NCBI GenBank assembly: GCA_036258055.1
Contig: DATAEK010000050.1
Coordinates: 1 to 25,527 of the forward strand
Origin: DATAEK01 sp036258055
GTDB lineage: Bacteria; Acidobacteriota; Vicinamibacteria; Vicinamibacterales; 2-12-FULL-66-21
DNA: 25,527 nucleotides
Reading direction: 5' to 3'
The notes under the pieces were generated by a model. The model was not told the origin of the DNA. It was given only the letters and a program-made list of their open reading frames with translations, and did not search any database. The translations under genes were made by a program, and so were the position numbers. Below, piece after piece: positions 5,938 through 11,670 of the stretch (positions within the stretch are counted from its first letter, which is position 1; each line of letters begins with the position of its first letter).

Positions 5938-8278
5938 AGGCGACTGGGTCCCAAGGCGCGACATCGAAGAGATGCAGTCGTAAGACCCCGGCGAGGCTCG
6001 CAGCCAGAACCAATCCTGTTGCGACGCCAAGCGTCGTGAGCCACAAGCCTTCGCGCAAGACGGAGCCGATGACATGCGCACGACTGGCGCCGAGCGCGAT
6101 CCGCATGCCGAACTCGCGCCTCCGCTGAGACACCGCGTAGGACAGCACGCCATACAACCCGATCGCCGCGAGGAAGAGCGCCAGCGCTGCGAAGCCGCCG
6201 ACGATGCCCGTCGCAAAGCGGGGCCGGGCCATCGATGCCGAGAGCGTGACGGCGAGAGGCTCGACGCGGTCGACAACCGCGAATGGCTCGATTTCTCGAA
6301 CGATTTGCCGAACAGCCGGCACAAGCGCCGCGGTATCGTCATCCGCGCGCAGCACCAGCTTGACGTTACCGCCAATGGTGCGTTCGGCCGTGTGGTGGAG
6401 GACATAGATCTCGGGCTGGGGGGCTTCAGCGTTGCCGGCCTTGAGCACGTTGCCTGACACGCCGATGATCTCGGTGTCGATCCGGTCCTCACCATCCAGT
6501 AGTTTCGGAAGATGAAGTCCAACGACCGGATCGACTGAGACGTACTGCCTCACGAACTCCGCATTGACAACGACAGGTCGTCGATACTGGCCAGTATCCG
6601 ATTCCGTGAAGAATCGACCGAGCTTTACACGCATCCCGAGGGCGCGCGCATACCCCGGCGTCACGATGTACAAGAGCGCCCGGCCTCGACTCGGCTTGTT
6701 CCTCGACACATGATCCGGCAGCGCCACCTCGGTGACGGCCGTGGCGGCCATGAGTGGAATCATGTTGGCCGCGCCTGCGGCGACGACGCCTTGGAGTGTC
6801 TCCAGACGCGAGACCACGGTGTCGACGAATCGCGCGGAGCGTTCTGCCGGAGTGTCTCGAGGCAGCGAGACGAAGGCGGTGAGGACGCCCTGCGCTGTAT
6901 ATCCCGAATCCCTGTTCATGAGACGAACGAAGCTGTGGGCGAGGAGCGTTGCGCCAACGATCAGCAGCGTCGCGAACGCCGCTTCGGCGCTCAGGAGGGC
7001 ATTGCGCACCCACGAGCGTCGGCCACGGAACCCCGCAGCGACAGAGATGTCCGACTCGCGAAACGCGTCGTAGCGAACAGATGCCACGCGCCACGCCGGC
7101 ACGACGCCGGACATCAGTGCCGTGATCGATGTCGTCAAGAGGTAATAGCCGACGACGCTGATGTCGAGACGCGCCTCGTCTAACCGCGGCAGTCCTGTGG
7201 GCGCGAATTCCGGAACCAGGTCGATGAGCCACCAGGCGAGGAGAAATCCGAGACCGCCGCCGGCAACCACCAGCACCAGTTGCTCGGTGGCCAGCTGACG
7301 AATGAGGCGGAGGCGGGTTCCGCCGAGCGCGACACGAACGGCCAGCTCACGCTGGCGCGCGATTCCCCGCGAGAGTACCAGGCTCGCGACGTTGGCACAG
7401 GCGATGAGTAGAACGAGTCCGGAGGCGAGTGCGAGCACGGACATTGCGGGCCGCACCGACTGCGTCATGTCTTCGAGCAAGGGCCGTGCGTGGACGACGA
7501 CCGCTCCGCCTTTGCCGAAGAAGAACTCCGTCAGCGGACCCCGGCGGACACTGCGGGCTACGGTTGTTCCTTCGACCTCGGCCTCTTTCGGCGAGGCTCC
7601 GATCTTGAGGCGGCCAAGTGCCGTGAACACGCGCGTATTCGTGTGCTCGCCCGATTCTTCGCTGAGGACGTATGGCACCCAGACGCGCACACCAGTCGCC
7701 GGAAAGCTGAAGCCCGGCTTCGCGACCGCAACGATCCGGTGAAAGCGACCGTCGATGAGCAGGACGCGTCCGAGAACCTGAGGATCGGAGCCGTACCGCT
7801 CACGCCATAGCTCGTCGCTGAGCACGACCACCGGTTCCGCGCGGAGTAGCGCATCGGACTCGTCGAAGAATCGGCCTTGCGCTGGCTCGACGTCCAACAT
7901 CGCGAAGACGTTCGCCGACACGCGTGCGGCCGGCATCCTCTCGGGTTCGGGGCCGATGCTGACGGTCAGTTCCGTTGACGAGTACCCACCCAGCGCATCG
8001 AGCGTCCGGGTCCGATCGCGCCACGCGACGTAGGTGTGGCTACTCAGCCATCGATTACCCGCTGGCGACACCCCTCCCGGCTGTTCTTCCCAAAGCCGGA
8101 CGAGACGGTTTGCAGCTGGATAGGGAAGGGCACGCACCAGCACCGCGTGTCCAAGCGAGAACACGGTGGTTGCGCCGCCGATTCCAAGCGCGAGGGTGAT
8201 CAGCACCGTGAGCGCGAATGTCCGGGACGCTCGCATCGAGATGAGTGCGCCGCGAAGATCGCGCCGGAGCGTGTCCAT
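5831..8278 (-). CDS. ADOP-type ABC permease (MacB/FtsX duplicated orphan permease) 1
   Basis: This 815-residue membrane protein is of the acidobacterial duplicated orphan permease type. It contains two MacB-periplasmic-core plus FtsX halves with about eight transmembrane segments: about 21-43 (TVLITLALGIGGATTVFSL), a cluster of three from about 285 to 395, one near 440 (AFATLLIVGATLLAHSF), and three near the C-terminus (GGFAALALFLAAIGLYGVLSYAV, LGVATGLVLAASLAGV, PTLLFATAAVACAVPAIRAA). Both FtsX halves show the R-E-x-[GA]-[MV]-R-[IV]-A-L-G motif (ELAVRVALGGTR and EFGMRIALGASR). The usual family ending, DPAATLRGD, is intact. No ATPase gene lies nearby, as expected for this family, whose role is unknown. 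A TTGACA-17-CATAGT promoter sits right before the ATG. Confidence 0.9.
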   Translation of the reverse strand: MDTLRRDLRGALISMRASRTFALTVLITLALGIGGATTVFSLGHAVLVRALPYPAANRLVRLWEEQPGGVSPAGNRWLSSHTYVAWRDRTRTLDALGGYSSTELTVSIGPEPERMPAARVSANVFAMLDVEPAQGRFFDESDALLRAEPVVVLSDELWRERYGSDPQVLGRVLLIDGRFHRIVAVAKPGFSFPATGVRVWVPYVLSEESGEHTNTRVFTALGRLKIGASPKEAEVEGTTVARSVRRGPLTEFFFGKGGAVVVHARPLLEDMTQSVRPAMSVLALASGLVLLIACANVASLVLSRGIARQRELAVRVALGGTRLRLIRQLATEQLVLVVAGGGLGFLLAWWLIDLVPEFAPTGLPRLDEARLDISVVGYYLLTTSITALMSGVVPAWRVASVRYDAFRESDISVAAGFRGRRSWVRNALLSAEAAFATLLIVGATLLAHSFVRLMNRDSGYTAQGVLTAFVSLPRDTPAERSARFVDTVVSRLETLQGVVAAGAANMIPLMAATAVTEVALPDHVSRNKPSRGRALLYIVTPGYARALGMRVKLGRFFTESDTGQYRRPVVVNAEFVRQYVSVDPVVGLHLPKLLDGEDRIDTEIIGVSGNVLKAGNAEAPQPEIYVLHHTAERTIGGNVKLVLRADDDTAALVPAVRQIVREIEPFAVVDRVEPLAVTLSASMARPRFATGIVGGFAALALFLAAIGLYGVLSYAVSQRRREFGMRIALGASRAHVIGSVLREGLWLTTLGVATGLVLAASLAGVLRLHLFDVAPWDPVAFTVAPTLLFATAAVACAVPAIRAASTDPAATLRGD

Positions 8279-8286
8279 GCCAGGAG

Positions 8287-8315
8287 ACTATGGGAGCCGT
8301 CGGTCAGGGTGTCAA
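8287..8315 (-). promoter_or_regulatory. sigma-70-type promoter of ADOP permease 1
   Basis: Read on the minus strand, a perfect TTGACA (8315-8310) is followed by 17 bases and CATAGT (8292-8287), eight bases before the ATG at 8278. The predicted start point falls within one or two bases of the ATG. There is no Shine-Dalgarno sequence, so the mRNA would be leaderless or nearly so. A TAGTCT reading frame of the -10, six bases before the ATG with a 19-bp spacer, is the alternative. Confidence 0.6.
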
Positions 8316-8332
8316 CTAGTGTGTGTCTTATC

Positions 8333-8374
8333 GCTGTCCGCGGTCCGCGGTCCGCGGTCCGCTGTCCGCGGTCC
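8333..8374. repeat. GC[G/T]GTCC heptamer array (six units)
   Basis: Six perfect-phase 7-base units read GCTGTCC, GCGGTCC, GCGGTCC, GCGGTCC, GCTGTCC, GCGGTCC. The array lies in the 116-bp gap between the photolyase stop (8395) and the ADOP permease promoter, about 20 bases downstream of the photolyase stop. It is the reverse-strand version of the GCGGACA heptamer seen at 1760 and 23774. Confidence 0.85.
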
Positions 8375-8394
8375 CCGGGCCGCGATTCCTTGCG

Positions 8395-9861
8395 TCATCG
8401 ATTTCCGTATTCGGCGAGAAACCGTTTCATCTTGAGCTTCCGCTTCGCGCTCGCGGAGGTCATGGAGCGGACGGTTCCGAAGATCGGCCGCTCGGGCCAC
8501 GGGCGATCGTAACGGCCCAGAACCCACGCGTAGCCGGCGTACGAATTCGGATCCCGGCCGTCGAGCGAGTAGCGGTTCATCAGCGATTCCATCCGCTTCA
8601 GCGCATCGGCCGGACTCTTCGACCATTCGAGGATCTTCTTGCCCCAGAGCATGCGCAGATATCCATGGAACCAGCCCTCGGTAAGGAGTTGGCGCTGCGT
8701 CGCGTTCCACACCTCGTCGCCCGTCTCAGCGCGCTCGACCTGACCTGTCGAGTAGCGATGCGGACGGCGGTCGGAGGAATGCGCCTCGAGCGTCCGCCGC
8801 GCCCAGTCCGGCAAGGACGCGTACGAGTTGCAGTCGGTCAGGTGCTCGCATCCATTGAAGGAAAGCTCCCGCCAGACGACGAGCTGATCGAGGAAGGCTT
8901 CGGCCGTGGGCGAAACGCCCCACCATCCCTCGCGCGCCCCGCCGCCGCGCGCGCCCAGCTTTCGCGTGGTCCAGCGTTCGTGCGACATCAGTCTGGCGAA
9001 TACCTCGTGGGCGGAGATGTGGCCGAAATGCAGGTACGGCGAGAGCCGGCTCGTGGCGTCCAGGTCCGGATGGTTGTGGTCATCCGCGTAGCGCGCCAGA
9101 TCGCGGCTCAGGAACTGCTTCAATCGTGTTGCTGCCGCGCGCTGACCGCCGCGTTGTTCGACGATCTCGACTGAATGATCGATCGGCAAGCTCGCGAGCG
9201 CGGTCGATCCGCCTCGCAGGAGCCGCGCCGAAGCCGCGGGCCAGCGTCTTCCAATCCTTGCTGGGACGTTCTTCAGCTTCGGGAGACCTTTCAGCAGCGT
9301 CAGCGGACGTTCGATGGGGAAGTCCCGGAGATGTTCGCGCAGCGTCCGTTGCATGAACGCACGGTAGAAGCGCGCCGCGGGATAGTACTTTCGAGCCGCG
9401 CTCAACGGAATCAGGCCATTCGAGTCGACAGCTTCCAACGCCACCTCACTCTGCTTCGCTGCCGCCGCGAGCATGTCGGGCAGGAAGAAGGTCGGGTACC
9501 AGTCAGTGACCACGGCGCACGCCGTCGAAGACATCGATCGCAAGAGTCCGCGGCCTCTTCCTCGTGATGGTTCGACATACGGATAGTACAAGGCGCCGCT
9601 TCGCGCGGCGTCCATCGTGTTGTCGGCCATACCTTCCAGGATGAACTGGTGCAGCCGATCGTTCGCCCATGGGTAGTCGCAGCGCAACGCCTCGAGGATC
9701 ACGAGCGGACGCGCGCATTGGATCGCGATCTCGATCGCGCGCTGAAGGCCGAAGTTGTAGCGGGTCCGCCGCGTCGCGACCATCCAGTAGACGACGAAGT
9801 CGCCCGAGGGATTGAGGGGGCGATTGTTGAGGGCCCTGATGCGACTCGCGGGGATGGGCAC
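8395..9861 (-). CDS. phr: class II deoxyribodipyrimidine (CPD) photolyase
   Basis: This 488-residue enzyme repairs UV-induced cyclobutane pyrimidine dimers using light and reduced FAD. Class II features are clear: the N-terminal RALNNRPLNPSGDFVVYWM then ATRRTRYNFGLQRAIE; the central YLHFGHISAHEVF; WRELSFNGCEH; and the C-terminal YLRMLWGKKILEWSKSP, then LMNRYSLDGRDPNSYAGYAW, GRYDRPWPERPIFGTVRSMT and KRKLKMKRFL. Length is normal for the class (about 450-500). I place the start at the GTG at 9861: a TACAAT box lies exactly six bases upstream, the same leaderless layout as elsewhere in the window, and the open frame further upstream is repeat sequence. The upstream side carries a GGATTCG-type heptamer array. 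The gene is divergent from the ArsR-methyltransferase gene. Confidence 0.93.
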   Translation of the reverse strand: MPIPASRIRALNNRPLNPSGDFVVYWMVATRRTRYNFGLQRAIEIAIQCARPLVILEALRCDYPWANDRLHQFILEGMADNTMDAARSGALYYPYVEPSRGRGRGLLRSMSSTACAVVTDWYPTFFLPDMLAAAAKQSEVALEAVDSNGLIPLSAARKYYPAARFYRAFMQRTLREHLRDFPIERPLTLLKGLPKLKNVPARIGRRWPAASARLLRGGSTALASLPIDHSVEIVEQRGGQRAAATRLKQFLSRDLARYADDHNHPDLDATSRLSPYLHFGHISAHEVFARLMSHERWTTRKLGARGGGAREGWWGVSPTAEAFLDQLVVWRELSFNGCEHLTDCNSYASLPDWARRTLEAHSSDRRPHRYSTGQVERAETGDEVWNATQRQLLTEGWFHGYLRMLWGKKILEWSKSPADALKRMESLMNRYSLDGRDPNSYAGYAWVLGRYDRPWPERPIFGTVRSMTSASAKRKLKMKRFLAEYGNR

Positions 9862-9867
9862 TACGCG

Positions 9868-9873
9868 ATTGTA
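9868..9873 (-). promoter_or_regulatory. TACAAT -10 box, likely leaderless start of photolyase
   Basis: On the minus strand TACAAT is followed by six bases (CGCGTA) and the GTG start codon at 9861. It decides the start of the photolyase gene. The position where a -35 would lie falls inside the neighbouring G/C-rich heptamer array and has no TTGACA-like sequence. Confidence 0.6.
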
Positions 9874-9878
9874 GTGTC

Positions 9879-9927
9879 GGGACTCGGGCTGGGGGCTCGG
9901 GGCTCGGGATTCGGGGTTCGGGATTCG
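9879..9927. repeat. GGGATTC/GGGGCTC heptamer array (seven units)
   Basis: Seven consecutive 7-base units can be read: GGGACTC, GGGCTGG, GGGCTCG, GGGCTCG, GGATTCG, GGGTTCG, GGATTCG. It begins six bases upstream of the photolyase -10 box and covers its -35 region. Its base composition differs from that of the GCGGACA heptamers. Confidence 0.8.
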
Positions 9928-10020
9928 AAGGTCGTGCTGGGCTGTCGGTGAAACGAGAACAAGCGTTGAATCAGCAGCGCCTGCGGCTGCGGCCGAGCGC
10001 GAAGGCGCGAGGCCGCGCGA

Positions 10021-10053
10021 GCGGGGGTGGGGCCCCGCGAGCACTGAGAAATG
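10021..10053 (+). repeat. solo hairpin element with CACTGAGAAATG tag
   Basis: GCGGGG (10021-10026) and CCCCGC (10033-10038) enclose a GTGGGG loop, followed by GAGCACTGAGAAATG. The same loop and the same ACTGAGAAATG tag end the long repeat units at 11083-11473, but the stem bases differ. It sits in the intergenic region between photolyase and the ArsR-methyltransferase gene. Confidence 0.65.
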
Positions 10054-10108
10054 CTGACTGAGCCTGCAACAAGCCCGATTGCCCGGATCAGAAGCCGAGC
10101 CCCGAGGC

Positions 10109-10137
10109 TTGACACGAGGCGCACAGCCATGTAACAC
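10109..10137 (+). promoter_or_regulatory. promoter of the ArsR-methyltransferase gene
   Basis: A perfect TTGACA (10109-10114) is followed by 17 bases and TAACAC (10132-10137), which has three matches to TATAAT. Transcription would begin near 10144, about ten bases before the ATG, so the operator-like palindrome at 10141-10156 would cover the start point. Confidence 0.55.
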
Positions 10138-10140
10138 TAA

Positions 10141-10156
10141 ATCCGGATATACGGAT
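10141..10156. promoter_or_regulatory. operator-like palindrome ATCCG-N6-CGGAT at the start codon
   Basis: ATCCG (10141-10145) and CGGAT (10152-10156) are perfect inverted arms around GATATA. The right arm runs into the ATG. ArsR-family dimers bind imperfect palindromes at their own promoters, so this is the natural candidate for autoregulation. I see no second copy directly before ahcY. Confidence 0.5.
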
Positions 10157-11108
10157 GGAAGCCGCGATTTTTGATGACCTGACGGCGCTGGCGGATGCGA
10201 CGCGCAGCCGGATGCTGCTTCTTCTCGAGCGGCACGAGCTGACGGTGTCCGAGCTCTGTACGATCCTCCAGCTTCCGCAGTCCACCGTCAGCCGTCACCT
10301 GAAGACCCTGACCGACGCGGGATGGCTCGCGTCGCGCCGCGACGGGACCAGCCGCTACTACACCCTCGCCCTCGACGAGCTGAGCCAGGCAACACGCCGG
10401 CTGTGGCTGCTCCTCCGCGACCAGGTCAGCGTGACGACGGGTGCCGATCAGGACGCGCGACGGCTGAAGGGCGTGCTCGCGCGGCGTCAGACGACGTCCC
10501 AGGACTTCTTTGCCTCGGCAGCGGGGCGGTGGGATCGGCTGCGCGAGGAGCTCTTCGGACGCGCGTCATACTTGCAGGCGTTGCCGGGATTGCTCGACGA
10601 TCGCTGGATCGTCGGCGATCTCGGGTGCGGCACGGGTCAGACGGCAGCGGCGCTCGCGCCGTTCGTCTCGCGCGTGGTCGCGGTCGATCGATCGGGCGAC
10701 ATGCTGCAAGCAGCGCGGCGACGCGTGCGTGACGCGCAGAACGTCGAAATCCGCCGCGGAGATCTCGAGGCGCTGCCGATCGACGACGGAGCCCTCGATG
10801 CCGCGACGTTGCTGCTGGTGCTGCATCATCTACCGGATCCCGCAGCCGTCATGGCGGAAGCGCGGCGCGTGCTGAAGCCGGGCGGCCGTCTCCTCATCTG
10901 CGACATGCTGCCGCACGATCGTGAGGAATACCGCCAGCAGATGGGCCACGTCTGGCTCGGCTTTGGCGATGAGCAGGTGAGGCGCCTCTTCGTGGGCGCT
11001 GGTTTCGAGAAGGTTCGTATTGCGCCGCTGTCGGTTGACGCCGACGCGAAAGGACCGTCGCTGTTCGTCGCGACGGCAACGCGGGGAACGGAGTCAAAAT
11101 CGTGTTGA
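10155..11108 (+). CDS. ArsR-family regulator fused to a SAM-dependent methyltransferase domain (SahR-like)
   Basis: This is a 317-residue fusion. Residues 1-88 are a winged helix of the ArsR type: LTALADATRSRMLLLLERHELTVSELC, then the recognition helix LPQSTVSRHLKTLTDAGWLASRRDG and the wing SRYYTLA. No metal-binding Cys pair (CxC) of the ArsR/SmtB sensors is present. Residues about 112-305 are a class I methyltransferase fold with motif I DLGCGTGQ (155-162), acidic D178, D203 and LKPGGRLLICDMLP (240-253). Such fusions can act as sensors in which the methyltransferase fold binds SAM or SAH; the known proteobacterial regulator SahR controls the methionine cycle. Here the gene lies just upstream of ahcY in the same direction, which supports a SAH-sensing role by inference. 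The last seven residues (GTESKSC) and the stop are encoded by the first unit of the downstream repeat array. Confidence 0.88.
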   Translation: MEAAIFDDLTALADATRSRMLLLLERHELTVSELCTILQLPQSTVSRHLKTLTDAGWLASRRDGTSRYYTLALDELSQATRRLWLLLRDQVSVTTGADQDARRLKGVLARRQTTSQDFFASAAGRWDRLREELFGRASYLQALPGLLDDRWIVGDLGCGTGQTAAALAPFVSRVVAVDRSGDMLQAARRRVRDAQNVEIRRGDLEALPIDDGALDAATLLLVLHHLPDPAAVMAEARRVLKPGGRLLICDMLPHDREEYRQQMGHVWLGFGDEQVRRLFVGAGFEKVRIAPLSVDADAKGPSLFVATATRGTESKSC

Positions 11109-11158
11109 AAGAGGTCTGTCGCAACGAACCACACGCGAGCGAGCAGCCTTGAGCTGCT

Positions 11159-11184
11159 GTGCCTGGGGGTGGGGCCCCAGGCAC
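11159..11184 (+). other. hairpin in repeat unit 1
   Basis: Perfect 10-bp stem GTGCCTGGGG (11159-11168) with CCCCAGGCAC (11175-11184) around the loop GTGGGG. There is no U-tract, so it is not a classic intrinsic terminator. It could still act as an RNA processing or stability element just after the ArsR-methyltransferase stop. Confidence 0.75.
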
Positions 11185-11288
11185 ACTGAGAAATGCAAAA
11201 CGCCGAGGAGCCGCGGGGACAGAGTCAAAATCGTGCTGAAAATGGGCTGTCGCAACTAACCAGGCGCGAGCGAGCAGCCTTGAGCTGC

Positions 11289-11314
11289 GTGCCTGGGGGT
11301 GGGGCCCCAGGCAC
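11289..11314 (+). other. hairpin in repeat unit 2
   Basis: Same 10-bp stem and GTGGGG loop as in unit 1 (arms 11289-11298 and 11305-11314), followed by ATTGAGAAATG, one base different from the tag in units 1 and 3. Confidence 0.75.
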
Positions 11315-11418
11315 ATTGAGAAATGCCCGCCGAGTAGCCGCGGCGGGGACAGAGTCAAAATCGCGCTGAAAATGAGCTGTCGCAACTAACCAGGCGCGAG
11401 CGAGCAGCCTTGAGCTGC

Positions 11419-11444
11419 GTGCCTGGGGGTGGGGCCCCAGGCAC
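11419..11444 (+). other. hairpin in repeat unit 3
   Basis: Same stem and loop (arms 11419-11428 and 11435-11444), followed by ACTGAGAAATG. Confidence 0.75.
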
Positions 11445-11627
11445 ACTGAGAAATGCGCGCCGAAGAGCCGCGCAGGGACAGAGTCAAAATCGTGCTGAAA
11501 ATGGGCTGTCGCAACTAACCAGGCGCGAGCGGAGCGAGCGCCGAGGAGCCGCGCGGGGACAGAGCAAAGTCGCCCTGAAAATGGGCTGTCGCCACAAATC
11601 AGGCGCGAGCGAAGCGAGCGCCGAGTA

Positions 11628-11651
11628 GCCGCGGGGGTGGGGCCCCGCGGC
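11628..11651 (+). other. variant hairpin immediately upstream of ahcY
   Basis: Nine-base stem GCCGCGGGG (11628-11636) with CCCCGCGGC (11643-11651) around the same GTGGGG loop. The stem bases differ from units 1-3 on both arms in a way that keeps pairing. It ends nine bases before the GAGGA ribosome-binding site of ahcY, so it would sit in the leader of the ahcY mRNA. Confidence 0.7.
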
Positions 11652-11660
11652 ATTAATAAT

Positions 11661-11665
11661 GAGGA
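11661..11665 (+). promoter_or_regulatory. ahcY ribosome-binding site
   Basis: GAGGA lies five bases before the ATG at 11671 (GAGGACACTG-ATG). It favours this start over the upstream in-frame ATG at 11659, which precedes the site. Confidence 0.7.
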
Positions 11666-11670
11666 CACTG

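Larger units (their letters stand above)
11083..11651 (+). repeat. tandem array of five related repeat units upstream of ahcY
   Basis: Units begin with a GGGGACAGAGTCAAAAT-type box at about 11083, 11215, 11345, 11474 and 11555. The first three are about 130 bp and each contains the box, a CTGAAAATGGGCTGTCGC segment, a GGCGCGAGCGAGCAGCC segment, a GTGCCTGGGG hairpin and the tag ACTGAGAAATG. The fourth and fifth are short (about 80-95 bp); the fourth lacks the hairpin and the fifth ends with a variant hairpin (GCCGCGGGG/CCCCGCGGC) directly before the ahcY ribosome-binding site. Unit 1 contains the 3' end of the ArsR-methyltransferase gene. The array fills the whole 562-bp gap. The box resembles REP sequences tied to Y1-type (RAYT) transposases as I remember them, but no transposase is present. 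Confidence 0.9.

Noticed and set aside
4465..6522. A 685-codon open frame antisense to the D-aminoacylase and crossing into the permease
   Set aside because: It spans two real genes and has arginine-rich low-complexity composition; a codon-bias artefact of high GC.
8312..8710. A minus-strand frame with repeated GPRTADR peptide
   Set aside because: The peptide repeat is the heptamer array read in frame; the rest overlaps the photolyase in a different frame.
9862..10137. Longer N-terminus of the photolyase, starting at 10137
   Set aside because: The added stretch reads through heptamer and hairpin repeats and overlaps the promoter of the divergent regulator. Class II enzymes start close to the RALNNRP segment.
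11083..11651. CRISPR array
   Set aside because: The recurring blocks are about 130 bp with conserved content between the hairpins; there are no unique spacers of even length and no cas genes.
11225..11668. Minus-strand frame through the ahcY upstream repeats giving a repetitive peptide (WLVATAHFQ-type units)
   Set aside because: The periodic peptide is simply the repeat DNA read through, because the unit length is close to a multiple of three. No start site or codon bias supports it.
11109..11670. SAH riboswitch before ahcY
   Set aside because: SAH riboswitches are common before ahcY, so I looked for the short conserved GAGGAGCGCUGC-type core. The CCGAGGAGCCGCGC segments resemble it only superficially and are repeated several times without the second half. 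A covariance search with the Rfam SAH model would decide.
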